The notes below the pieces were generated by a model, which worked only from the letters and a program-made list of their open reading frames with translations, did no database searches and was not told the DNA's origin. The translations under genes were made by a program, and so were the position numbers. A stretch of DNA of 9,210 nt from Rhodobiaceae bacterium (GTDB lineage: Bacteria; Pseudomonadota; Alphaproteobacteria; Parvibaculales; Parvibaculaceae): NCBI GenBank assembly GCA_002401305.2, contig NVSO02000018.1:1-9210 (forward strand). The letters are read 5' to 3'. Positions 1 to 6,643 of the stretch are shown one piece after another (the first letter of the stretch is position 1; each line of letters starts with the position of its first letter).

Positions 1-299
1 CTCTCAAGGCCTTAGGGATGGTGAGGCCGGAGTTGTCCTATGAGGATACTGCATTTAAGTGCGCTGGGGCGAGGGCTTATGTTGCGACATTGTAGAACAG
101 GCCCTATGTATGGGCCCAATTGCTGAACATGGACTGGTTTTTGGCCATTTTGTATGGTGCAACTGGCATTCTTGGTGTGTTTTTGATTCTCTTTCTCATT
201 TGAGGGTCCATTTAGATGCATGTTCGGCGTGGCCTTATTTGGGTCTAGCTTTTAATGAGCTCCTCTTTATTGGTGGAGCAGACGATAGGATTGTTGTGT
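1..299. other. Leader region upstream of lysC, mostly non-coding
   Basis: No recognisable protein is encoded here in any frame. In + frame 3 the sequence is open from the window edge to a TAG at 93-95, about 30 codons, which could be the tail of an upstream gene, but I do not recognise the residues. A second short open stretch in the same frame is listed separately at 129-203. A small inverted repeat, GGCCC at 100-104 with GGGCC at 112-116, has a 7-nt loop and no T-run, so it is not a convincing terminator. The stretch is T-rich on the + strand. No clear promoter with a good -35/-10 pair was found, so the lysC transcription start is not placed. Confidence 0.5.
129..203 (+). CDS. Possible 24-residue single-helix membrane peptide (doubtful)
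   Basis: An ATG at 129 opens 24 codons to a TGA at 201-203. After an initial Met-Asp-Trp the peptide is almost entirely hydrophobic (runs such as FLAILYG and GVFLILFLI), long enough for one membrane-spanning helix and with a single charged residue near the N-terminus. That resembles the general shape of small bacterial membrane proteins. Against it, there is no clear Shine-Dalgarno upstream, T-rich DNA gives hydrophobic codons by chance, and I recognise no family. The frame is preceded by a stop at 93-95, so it is not the continuation of a longer intact gene. Confidence 0.15.
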   Translation: MDWFLAILYGATGILGVFLILFLI

Positions 300-1562
300 A
301 TGGCCCGATTGGTCATGAAATTTGGTGGAACATCTGTGGCGGATCTGGACCGGATCCGCAATGTTGCCGCTCATGTAAAACGTGAAATTGATGCTGGGCA
401 TCAGGTGGCGGTGGTCGTGTCTGCCATGGCTGGGCAAACCAACCAGCTGGTGAATTGGACGCGCGAAGCAGCGAAGCTGCACGATGCACGCGAGTATGAT
501 GCTGTAGTGTCTACTGGTGAGCAGGTGACGGCGGGATTGTTGGCGATCACACTTCAAAACATTGGTGTTGATGCGCGGTCTTGGTTGGGGTGGCAAACTC
601 CCATTTTGACAGACGGTGCGCACGGGGCTGCCCGTATTCAGGAAATTAAAGGCGAAGCGCTGATTGAACGACTTGAGCTGGGGCAGGTTGCCGTTATTGC
701 AGGTTTTCAAGGAATTGGGCCTGATAACCGGATTACTACGCTTGGTCGTGGGGGGTCGGACACCAGTGCGGTGGCGATTGCTGCGGCAGTGAAGGCTGAT
801 CGCTGTGATATTTATACGGATGTGGACGGTGTTTATACGACCGACCCACGTATTGTGGCGAAAGCGCGTAAGCTGATTAAAATCAGCTACGAAGAAATGT
901 TGGAAATGGCTTCGTTGGGTGCGAAAGTGCTGCAAACGCGGTCTGTTGAATTGGCGATGGTTCATGGCGTGCCGTTACAAGTACGGTCAAGCTTTGATGC
1001 GCCAGATGGCCCCCAAGGGCACGGTGTTGGCCGTGACTATTTTGGGCCGGGTACAATTGTATGCAATGAGGATGAAATCGTGGAACAGGAAGTTGTCAGC
1101 GGTATCGCTTATTCCAAAGACGAAGCTAAAATTACGCTGCGTAAAGTAGCGGACCAGCCTGGTGTTGCTGCGCGCGTCTTTAGTCCTTTGGCGGATGCAA
1201 CGATCAACGTCGATATGATCGTGCAAAATGTTTCTGAGGATGGCAAGCGGACCGATATTACCTTTACTGTGCCGTCGGCTGATTTGGAGCGGGCGGTGGA
1301 AGTGATTAATTCTTCAGCAGCCGATATTCAATATGAGGAATTGTTAAGCGATACAGACGTTGTGAAAGTCTCTATCATTGGTGTGGGCATGCGGTCTCAT
1401 GTGGGGGTTGCGCGCAAGATGTTTGAAACGCTTGCGGATAAAGGCATCAATATTCAGGTGATCTCTACATCTGAAATTAAGGTGAGTGTCTTGATTGGTT
1501 CAGAATATTCTGAATTGGCCATTCGCGCCTTACACACGGCTTACGGACTGGATCACGAGTAG
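300..1562 (+). CDS. lysC: Aspartate kinase (aspartokinase), 420 aa
   Basis: The enzyme phosphorylates L-aspartate with ATP to 4-phospho-L-aspartate, the cytoplasmic entry step to lysine, threonine, methionine and diaminopimelate. Residues 1-255 form the amino acid kinase fold: KFGGTS at 7-12 (nucleotide and substrate binding), STGEQ at 71-75, TTLGRGGSD at 146-153 and YTDVDGVYTTDPR at 172-184 are all intact. Two ACT domains follow (about 265-340 and 354-418), the usual site of feedback inhibition by lysine and/or threonine; which effector cannot be read from the sequence. The start at 300 is chosen because it gives the family's MARLVMKFGGTS N-terminus and has a TAGGA 9 nt upstream. The in-frame ATG at 255 would add 15 unrelated residues. 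The length is normal for a monofunctional proteobacterial aspartokinase. ptsP follows 98 bp downstream with no terminator seen, so co-transcription is plausible. Confidence 0.97.
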   Translation: MARLVMKFGGTSVADLDRIRNVAAHVKREIDAGHQVAVVVSAMAGQTNQLVNWTREAAKLHDAREYDAVVSTGEQVTAGLLAITLQNIGVDARSWLGWQTPILTDGAHGAARIQEIKGEALIERLELGQVAVIAGFQGIGPDNRITTLGRGGSDTSAVAIAAAVKADRCDIYTDVDGVYTTDPRIVAKARKLIKISYEEMLEMASLGAKVLQTRSVELAMVHGVPLQVRSSFDAPDGPQGHGVGRDYFGPGTIVCNEDEIVEQEVVSGIAYSKDEAKITLRKVADQPGVAARVFSPLADATINVDMIVQNVSEDGKRTDITFTVPSADLERAVEVINSSAADIQYEELLSDTDVVKVSIIGVGMRSHVGVARKMFETLADKGINIQVISTSEIKVSVLIGSEYSELAIRALHTAYGLDHE

Positions 1563-1590
1563 AATATGGGTGCACCGCGGCATATAGAAT

Positions 1591-1605
1591 CTCGTCTTCG
1601 GCGAG
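1591..1605 (+). promoter_or_regulatory. Small hairpin in the lysC-ptsP spacer
   Basis: CTCGTC at 1591-1596 can pair with GGCGAG at 1600-1605, including one T-G wobble, around a 3-nt TTC loop. No T-run follows, so it is not a rho-independent terminator. It may stabilise the 3' end of the lysC message or simply be chance. Confidence 0.25.
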
Positions 1606-1621
1606 CTAGCGGACTATCGTT

Positions 1622-1648
1622 CCTGACATGCCAACATGGCTTGTCTGG
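1622..1648 (+). promoter_or_regulatory. Interrupted palindrome abutting the ptsP ribosome binding site
   Basis: The stretch is symmetric about position 1635. CC (1622-1623), GACA (1625-1628) and GCCA (1630-1633) mirror TGGC (1637-1640), TGTC (1642-1645) and GG (1647-1648), separated only by T-T mismatches at 1624/1646 and 1629/1641 and a 3-nt ACA loop. Its right arm touches the G-rich Shine-Dalgarno of ptsP (1647-1658). As RNA it could fold into a hairpin that partly covers that site; as DNA it has the dyad shape of a dimeric regulator's operator. The symmetry is directly visible; either function is inference. Confidence 0.4.
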
Positions 1649-1658
1649 GGAGGGTGAG
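1647..1658 (+). promoter_or_regulatory. Shine-Dalgarno that fixes the GTG start of ptsP
   Basis: The purine-rich GGGGAGGGTGAG ends 2 nt before the GTG at 1661, with its AGGG core about 6 nt from that codon. The nearby ATG at 1668 is out of frame with ptsP, so this site supports GTG initiation. Confidence 0.6.
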
Positions 1659-1660
1659 TT

Positions 1661-3931
1661 GTGACTAATGCCAGCGCGGGTGGCCCGCGCGTTTTGCTGC
1701 GTCGATTGCGCGAAGAGATGGCGGCTCAAAGTAGTCCGCAGAAGCGTCTCGATAAAATCGTGCACTTGATTGCGCAAAGTGTTGTTGCGGAAGTTTGTTC
1801 TCTCTATCTCATTCGAGACGGGTCTGCGCTGGAACTTTTCGCGACTGAAGGCTTGCGCCCTGATGCTGTTCACATTACGCGGTTGCGTGTGGGGGAGGGG
1901 TTGGTAGGCGATATTGCTGCCCATGCCCGTCCGCTCAACTTGTTTGATGCCCAAGCGCACCCCGCCTATGTCTACCGTCCTGAAACGGGTGAAGAGGTTT
2001 ATAAGTCGCTGATGGGTGTCCCCATCTTGCGTGGTGGCCGGGTTGTCGGTGTGGTGCTGGTGCAGAACCGAACCATGCGCCATTATTCTGAGGAAGAAGT
2101 GGAAGCGCTCGAGACTGTTGCGATGGTCATTGCAGAAATGCTGGCGGCAGGCGGGCTGACCCAATTGGGTTCTGAAGATGATGTGGAATCGCCGCCAGAC
2201 CGGCCTCACTATGTGAGCGGCGCGGTTATCTCTGACGGTATTGCGCTGGGGCATGCGGTGCTGCATGAGCCGCGCGTGCATGTGGAACACCTTATTGCCG
2301 AGGACGTGGACAGCGAGCAGCTTCGATTAGAAAATGCCGTTTATGAATTGCGTTCTTCTATTGATCAGATGCTGAACACGTCTGATTTGAGCCATGCGGG
2401 TGAGCACCGAGAAGTTTTGCAAGCGTATCGGATGTTTGCAAATGACCGTGGTTGGCTGCGCCGGATGATCGAGGTGATCAAAACGGGGCTGACAGCTGAA
2501 GCGTCGGTTGAGCGGGTGCAAAATGATACGCGGGCGCGCATGATGCGCCAGACCGATCCTTATTTGCGCGATCGATTGCATGATTTAGACGACCTTGCGA
2601 ACCGCTTGTTGCGCCATTTGATTGGCCTTGGGCCGTCGTCGGCCAGTGATGACCTGCCTGTTGATGCGATTGTGATTGCACGCAACATGGGTCCTGCTGA
2701 GCTTTTGGATTATGACAAGGACCGGTTGCGCGGATTGATTTTGGAAGAAGGGTCCAGCAACGCACATGTTGCGATTGTGGCCCGAGCGCTTGGCATTCCG
2801 ACCATTGGTCGGGCTTCTGGCATTTTGGACCGGATCGAACAAAGCGATGCTGTGATTTTGGATGGGGACACGGGCGAAATTTATGTGCGCCCGACCCAAG
2901 ATGTTATTGAAGCCTATTCTGAGAAGGCGCGGTTTAGAGCGCGTAAGCAAGCCCAGTATAAAGCGATCCGGCATGAAGCGTCGGTTACGAAGGATGGGAT
3001 TGAAATTTCTCTGAATTTGAATGCAGGCTTGTTAGTGGATTTGCCTCATTTGGCGGAGTCTGGTGCAGAAGGCATTGGGCTGTTTCGGACAGAGCTTCAA
3101 TTCATGATCGCCTCGACATTGCCAAGTCAGCGCGAGCAGACACAATTGTATTCCTCTGTTTTGGATTCTGCAGGAGAGCGCCCGGTTGTGTTTCGGACGC
3201 TGGATATTGGGGGAGACAAGATCCTTCCCTACATGAAAGCGGAAACAGAAGAGAACCCAGCTCTTGGGTGGCGGGCTCTTCGAATTGCATTGGACCGGCC
3301 TTCCTTGCTGCGCCATCAGGTGCGCGCCCTTCTTGGCGCTGCTGAGGGACGCGAGTTGCATCTGATGTTCCCAATGGTTGCTGAGGTTGCTGAATTCGTT
3401 AAAGCTAAGGCTTTGGTGGACAAGGAGCTGGCGCGGCTTGAGAAGTTCAACAAACCACGGCCTAGCAAGTTGGTCGTGGGGACAATGCTGGAAGTGCCTG
3501 CTTTGATATGGCAGTTGGATGCCTTGTTGCCGCTGGTTGATTTTGTCTCCATTGGCTCCAATGATTTATTGCAGTTCTTCTTTGCCAGTGACCGGGGCAA
3601 CCCGCGTGTCTCTGATCGATATGATCATTTGAGCCCAGCGGTTTTGAACATGCTTCGTAGTATTGTCGTAAAATGCCGCGAGTATGATGTGACGTTGACC
3701 TTGTGTGGGGAGATGGCGAACAAACCGCTTGAGGCGATGGCGCTTATTGGTCTTGGTTTTCGGCGGATCTCGATGTCGCCGGCAGCCATTGGTCCGGTGA
3801 AAATGATGCTTCGCAGTTTAGATGCGGCTCATCTAGAGCGCTTTATGGAAAGTCTCTACCTACGCGGCGATGCGAGTTTGCGTGTGGAACTGGAAGAATT
3901 CGCCAAAAATGAAGGCATTTTGATTGGTTAG
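1661..3931 (+). CDS. ptsP: Phosphoenolpyruvate-protein phosphotransferase, PTS-Ntr enzyme I (EI-Ntr), 756 aa
   Basis: This cytoplasmic enzyme transfers the phosphoryl group of phosphoenolpyruvate to the HPr-like NPr, which passes it to EIIA-Ntr, a regulatory cascade responding to nitrogen state rather than a sugar importer. Domains in order: GAF sensor (about 28-162; in E. coli EI-Ntr this domain responds to glutamine and 2-oxoglutarate), EI N-terminal helical domain (about 184-320), the swivelling phosphohistidine domain with SSNAHVAIVARALGIP and His369 as the acceptor, and the PEP-binding TIM barrel (about 445-720). In the barrel, GLFRTE (473-478), FRTLDIGGDK (511-520), the VGTMLEVP strand (606-613), GSNDLLQF (632-639) and LCGEMA with catalytic Cys682 are intact. 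The start is GTG, backed by a strong Shine-Dalgarno. Length matches GAF-containing PtsP. It sits directly after lysC, an arrangement common in Alphaproteobacteria; EI-Ntr has been reported to bind aspartokinase in Bradyrhizobium. Confidence 0.96.
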   Translation: MTNASAGGPRVLLRRLREEMAAQSSPQKRLDKIVHLIAQSVVAEVCSLYLIRDGSALELFATEGLRPDAVHITRLRVGEGLVGDIAAHARPLNLFDAQAHPAYVYRPETGEEVYKSLMGVPILRGGRVVGVVLVQNRTMRHYSEEEVEALETVAMVIAEMLAAGGLTQLGSEDDVESPPDRPHYVSGAVISDGIALGHAVLHEPRVHVEHLIAEDVDSEQLRLENAVYELRSSIDQMLNTSDLSHAGEHREVLQAYRMFANDRGWLRRMIEVIKTGLTAEASVERVQNDTRARMMRQTDPYLRDRLHDLDDLANRLLRHLIGLGPSSASDDLPVDAIVIARNMGPAELLDYDKDRLRGLILEEGSSNAHVAIVARALGIPTIGRASGILDRIEQSDAVILDGDTGEIYVRPTQDVIEAYSEKARFRARKQAQYKAIRHEASVTKDGIEISLNLNAGLLVDLPHLAESGAEGIGLFRTELQFMIASTLPSQREQTQLYSSVLDSAGERPVVFRTLDIGGDKILPYMKAETEENPALGWRALRIALDRPSLLRHQVRALLGAAEGRELHLMFPMVAEVAEFVKAKALVDKELARLEKFNKPRPSKLVVGTMLEVPALIWQLDALLPLVDFVSIGSNDLLQFFFASDRGNPRVSDRYDHLSPAVLNMLRSIVVKCREYDVTLTLCGEMANKPLEAMALIGLGFRRISMSPAAIGPVKMMLRSLDAAHLERFMESLYLRGDASLRVELEEFAKNEGILIG

Positions 3932-3968
3932 GCGATTAAATCACCTAAAAAGAGCTTAATGTGATGAT

Positions 3969-4000
3969 CAGGCATTGCGGAATGCCTGCCCTTTTGATTT
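3969..4000 (+). terminator. Likely rho-independent terminator after ptsP
   Basis: CAGGCATT (3969-3976) and AATGCCTG (3981-3988) make a perfect 8-bp stem with a GCGG loop, followed by three C and then a T-rich tail (CTTTTGATTT). It lies 38 bp past the ptsP stop, so it could end the lysC-ptsP transcript. The interrupted T-tract makes it moderate rather than strong. Confidence 0.5.
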
Positions 4001-4095
4001 ATTTAACCATCTTGAACTTAAAGTAATTGCCAGGTTAACCGAGGACTTCTTTTCCACACTTGCTGGCAAAGAGGGGCCTTTAAGATGCATTCTAT

Positions 4096-4134
4096 TTGCC
4101 CGGTGCTCGGGCAGGAGAATGAAGCCGGGGGCAA
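4096..4134 (+). promoter_or_regulatory. Competing hairpins in the leader of the RodZ-like gene
   Basis: TGCCCG (4097-4102) pairs perfectly with CGGGCA (4108-4113) around a GTGCT loop. The same left arm, read as TTGCCC (4096-4101), can instead pair with GGGCAA (4129-4134), with extra CC/GG pairing across a 2-nt bulge. The second fold would cover the G-rich stretch (4127-4131) that is the only plausible Shine-Dalgarno for the ATG at 4138. The two folds exclude each other, as in attenuator or translational switch leaders. The pairing is visible; a switching function is inference. Confidence 0.3.
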
Positions 4135-4137
4135 TCA

Positions 4138-5214
4138 ATGGATGATCGCGTAGTGGCCGACAAAAAGGCCGGTGCTGAGAAGGAACAGGTAGAAAAATTG
4201 ACCTTGGATGAGGATCGCCCAAAGGGTGCCCGCCGGATTCACTTGCATGACATTCAAGATGAGGCCGAAGCAAAAGCGAACGACAAAGCTGACCGAGTTG
4301 GTACAGCCCTTCGGGCGCAACGGCTTAAGCAGGGCTTGGATTTAGCAAAAGTGTCTGGCGATCTAAAAATTCGCCGTCCGTATTTGGAAGCATTGGAAGA
4401 TAGTCGCGATAGCGCCTTGCCAGGGCGTGCTTATGCGATTGGATTCGTGCGCACATATTCAGCCTATCTCGGTATGGATTCTAAAGAGGTTGTTGACCGG
4501 TTTAAGCTTGAAATAAGCCCTGAGACTGAGCTTACAGATGAGCGGCTTGGCGAAGAGTATCCCTATGTGGAAGCGGGCTCCGAGCGACGCTGGCCTAAGG
4601 GATCACTGCTTATTTTACTTATGATTTCACTCGCTGCTATTTACGGCGCGTGGCAGCTTTCGTTTTCTGTGGACCAGATGGTTAGTGGACGGAGCGCAAG
4701 CGTTTCGCCTGTGTCGAGCGCTGGTTTGAACAATGGGGTTGCTCCGGTTGCGCCGTTCTCTGGGGCTGCAAGTGATCTCCCTGCTGGCACCATAACTGGT
4801 GCGCCAGAAACCACTGTGACCATCGAAACACTCCCCACTTTATCGTCTCCTATTTTGGTGCCACCTGTGGCGGCTACAACTTCCTCAGGTGAACCTGAAG
4901 TCGCTCTTGAAGGCAAACAATACGGTGTTGATAGTGCCATTGCGGCGGCGACACCTGCTGGACGTGTGACTTTGCGGGCCTTGAAAAATGATGCGTGGTT
5001 GCGCATTGAAGCGGCCAATGGGAAAGCTTTGTTTAGCGAAACTCTGAAAGCCGGGGATACTTTTGTTACCCCTGACCAAGAGGGTTTGGTGATGGTTGCC
5101 CGTGATGCGGGGGCCTTTGAAATACTCGTTGACCAAAAGTCAATCGGGCTGGCTGGGCCAAATGGATTGGTTTTGACAGGGCTTTCGCTCAATCCAGATG
5201 ATTTGGGTCTCTAA
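4138..5214 (+). CDS. RodZ-like protein: helix-turn-helix, one membrane helix, DUF4115 domain, 358 aa
   Basis: Visible parts in order are: a charged, lysine- and acid-rich N-terminal tail (1-52); a Cro/C1-type helix-turn-helix of the HTH_25 kind (about 53-122, from VGTALRAQRLKQGL through RPYLEALEDSRDSALPGRAYAIGFVRTYSAYLG); one transmembrane helix (about 155-175); a Ser/Thr/Pro/Ala-rich linker (about 176-270); and a C-terminal DUF4115 beta domain (about 274-350). This is the architecture of RodZ, the inner-membrane protein that links MreB to the elongation machinery in rod-shaped bacteria. The HTH would lie in the cytoplasm and DUF4115 in the periplasm. Alphaproteobacterial members are often annotated only as HTH/DUF4115 proteins, so I withhold the symbol. 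The start at 4138 has only a weak G-rich Shine-Dalgarno; a better AGGAG (4113-4117) is too far away and belongs to a mini-ORF at 4119-4145. A strong terminator follows. Confidence 0.88.
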   Translation: MDDRVVADKKAGAEKEQVEKLTLDEDRPKGARRIHLHDIQDEAEAKANDKADRVGTALRAQRLKQGLDLAKVSGDLKIRRPYLEALEDSRDSALPGRAYAIGFVRTYSAYLGMDSKEVVDRFKLEISPETELTDERLGEEYPYVEAGSERRWPKGSLLILLMISLAAIYGAWQLSFSVDQMVSGRSASVSPVSSAGLNNGVAPVAPFSGAASDLPAGTITGAPETTVTIETLPTLSSPILVPPVAATTSSGEPEVALEGKQYGVDSAIAAATPAGRVTLRALKNDAWLRIEAANGKALFSETLKAGDTFVTPDQEGLVMVARDAGAFEILVDQKSIGLAGPNGLVLTGLSLNPDDLGL

Positions 5215-5288
5215 TTGGATGAGAAATGCGTTTCTGACTATGAAATGCGGAATCTCGGCCTCTTAGCCGCTTAAACGACACAATTTGG

Positions 5289-5325
5289 GGGGAGACACGG
5301 TGCGCTGTGTCTCCCCTTTGTGTCT
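5289..5325 (+). terminator. Strong rho-independent terminator after the RodZ-like gene
   Basis: GGGGAGACAC (5289-5298) and GTGTCTCCCC (5307-5316) form a perfect 10-bp GC-rich stem with an 8-nt loop, followed directly by TTTGTGTCTT. It lies 75 bp after the RodZ-like stop and 109 bp before ispG. It therefore should separate the two genes into different transcripts and implies that ispG has its own promoter between about 5326 and 5420. Confidence 0.85.
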
Positions 5326-5433
5326 TAATGCCGCATGGGTCGCCAGAACAGCGTGTGTTTGTTATATAGTCGGGATAGGTTAGAGCGTGACGCAGATGCT
5401 AAGGCGTCGCCCCCACTTGAATGGAATTATTAA

Positions 5434-6570
5434 ATGAGTATTCGTCCGTGGCGCGATATTGAACGTCGTAAGAGCCGGCAAATCCATGTTGGATCTGTGC
5501 CGATCGGCGGAGATGCGCCCATTGCTGTGCAATCGATGACGAATACGATTACGTCTGACGTGAAGGCGACTATCGAGCAGATCCAACAATTGGAAGAGGC
5601 GGGCGCTGATATCGTGCGCGTGTCTTGTCCTGATGAGGCCTCTAGCCGAGCGCTCAAAGAGATCGTGGCTGAAGTTTCGGTTCCGATCGTGGCCGACATT
5701 CATTTCCATTATAAACGCGCCATTGAAGCCGCTGAGTCCGGTGCGGCTTGTTTGCGGATTAATCCGGGGAATATTGGATCGGCGGATCGGGTGCGTGAAG
5801 TTGTGAAGGCGGCCAAGGACCATGGGTGTTCCATGCGTATTGGCGTGAACGCGGGATCGCTTGAAAAACATTTGCTGGAACGGTTTGGCGAGCCTTGCCC
5901 CGAAGCCATGGTTGAAAGCGCTCTGGAACATGTGCGCTTGCTTGAAGACAATGATTTTCGTGAATATAAAATCTCAGTGAAAGCCTCTGACATCTTTTTG
6001 ACCGTCGCGGCCTATCACGCGCTGTCTGAGGCGGTTGATTGTCCTTTGCACTTGGGCATCACGGAAGCGGGCGGCTTGATGAGTGGCACGGTGAAATCGT
6101 CCATTGGTTTGGGTTCTCTTTTATGGGCGGGCATTGGGGATACCATTCGGGTGTCTTTGTCTGCAGACCCGGTGGAAGAGATTAAAGTGGGCTTTGATAT
6201 TTTGAAGTCGATGAACTTGCGCCATCGGGGGGTCAATATTATTTCGTGTCCTTCGTGCGCGCGCCAAGGGTTCAATGTCATTGAGACGGTAAAAATGCTG
6301 GAAGATCGTTTGGCTCATATTACAACGCCGATGACATTGTCAGTCATTGGGTGTGTTGTGAATGGACCGGGCGAAGCGGCTCAAACCGATGTCGGCTTTA
6401 CCGGCGGCGGTGCGGGGAGCGGCATGGTGTATCTGGCAGGCTTGGCGGATCACAAGCAAAGCAATGACGGTATGGTTGATCATATCGTTGGGTTGGTGGA
6501 AGAAAAGGCTGTGGAGATTGATGCCGCGCGTGCCGTTGAAGAAGAAGCGCAATTACTTGCGGGCGATTAG
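5434..6570 (+). CDS. ispG: 4-hydroxy-3-methylbut-2-enyl diphosphate synthase (IspG/GcpE), 378 aa
   Basis: IspG reductively opens 2-C-methyl-D-erythritol 2,4-cyclodiphosphate to HMBPP, the penultimate MEP-pathway step toward IPP and DMAPP. It uses a [4Fe-4S] cluster, with flavodoxin or ferredoxin as donor in bacteria. The N-terminal TIM barrel (about 10-260) carries [28 protein letters not shown] and RINPGNIG, all typical of the family. The C-terminal cluster domain has CPSC (Cys272, Cys275) and GCVVNGPGE (Cys307 and Glu314), the full set of four ligands. The length is that of the short bacterial form without the plant or chlamydial insert. The ATG at 5434 has a GGAA 7 nt upstream; the ATG at 5421 is out of frame. 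A TATATAGT at 5363-5370 could be a -10 element but I see no matching -35. The preceding terminator suggests an independent promoter. Confidence 0.97.
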   Translation: MSIRPWRDIERRKSRQIHVGSVPIGGDAPIAVQSMTNTITSDVKATIEQIQQLEEAGADIVRVSCPDEASSRALKEIVAEVSVPIVADIHFHYKRAIEAAESGAACLRINPGNIGSADRVREVVKAAKDHGCSMRIGVNAGSLEKHLLERFGEPCPEAMVESALEHVRLLEDNDFREYKISVKASDIFLTVAAYHALSEAVDCPLHLGITEAGGLMSGTVKSSIGLGSLLWAGIGDTIRVSLSADPVEEIKVGFDILKSMNLRHRGVNIISCPSCARQGFNVIETVKMLEDRLAHITTPMTLSVIGCVVNGPGEAAQTDVGFTGGGAGSGMVYLAGLADHKQSNDGMVDHIVGLVEEKAVEIDAARAVEEEAQLLAGD

Positions 6571-6643
6571 CGAGGGTGTCTTGACCCTGCTTTGTCAGAT
6601 GCTTTTTTCAACGATGTTCTCCCTGCTGATAGATTGAAATTTT
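6571..6643 (+). other. Short ispG-prfA spacer with a weak hairpin
   Basis: The 73-bp gap has AGGGT (6573-6577) and ACCCT (6584-6588) facing each other, a 5-bp stem followed by GCTTTG and, further on, a T6 run at 6603-6608. The stem is short and far from the T-run, so it is unlikely to terminate, and ispG may be read through into prfA. No tRNA or small gene is visible. Confidence 0.4.

Noticed and set aside
255..299. Upstream in-frame ATG giving a 435-aa LysC
   Set aside because: The 15 extra residues do not belong to the family; the ATG at 300 gives the standard N-terminus and normal length.
59..385. 108-codon + frame overlapping the start of lysC
   Set aside because: It overlaps the lysC kinase motif in another frame, is rich in Cys, Trp and His with no family resemblance, and has no Shine-Dalgarno.
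267..965. 232-codon - strand frame inside lysC
   Set aside because: Antisense shadow of a clearly real gene; His/Arg/Asn-rich translation with no recognisable motif.
1553..2290. 245-codon - strand frame over the ptsP start
   Set aside because: Antisense to ptsP and its spacer, with His/Arg-rich low-meaning sequence typical of reverse-strand shadows.
3928..3948. Stem TTAGG/CCTAA with inner GAT/ATC at the ptsP stop
   Set aside because: It has a C-A mismatch, is AT-rich and is followed by A-rich DNA, so it is not a terminator; the better hairpin is at 3969-3988.
4002..4040. TTAA-rich stretch before the RodZ-like gene as a CtrA site
   Set aside because: The CtrA consensus needs two TTAA half-sites 7 bp apart; the spacings here are 11 and 13 bp.
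5363..5370. TATATAGT as an ispG promoter -10
   Set aside because: No acceptable -35 element lies 16-18 bp upstream, so it was noted only inside the ispG entry.
6362..6637. 91-codon + frame covering the ispG end and the spacer
   Set aside because: Mostly inside ispG in another frame; the unique tail in the spacer is short and unrecognised.
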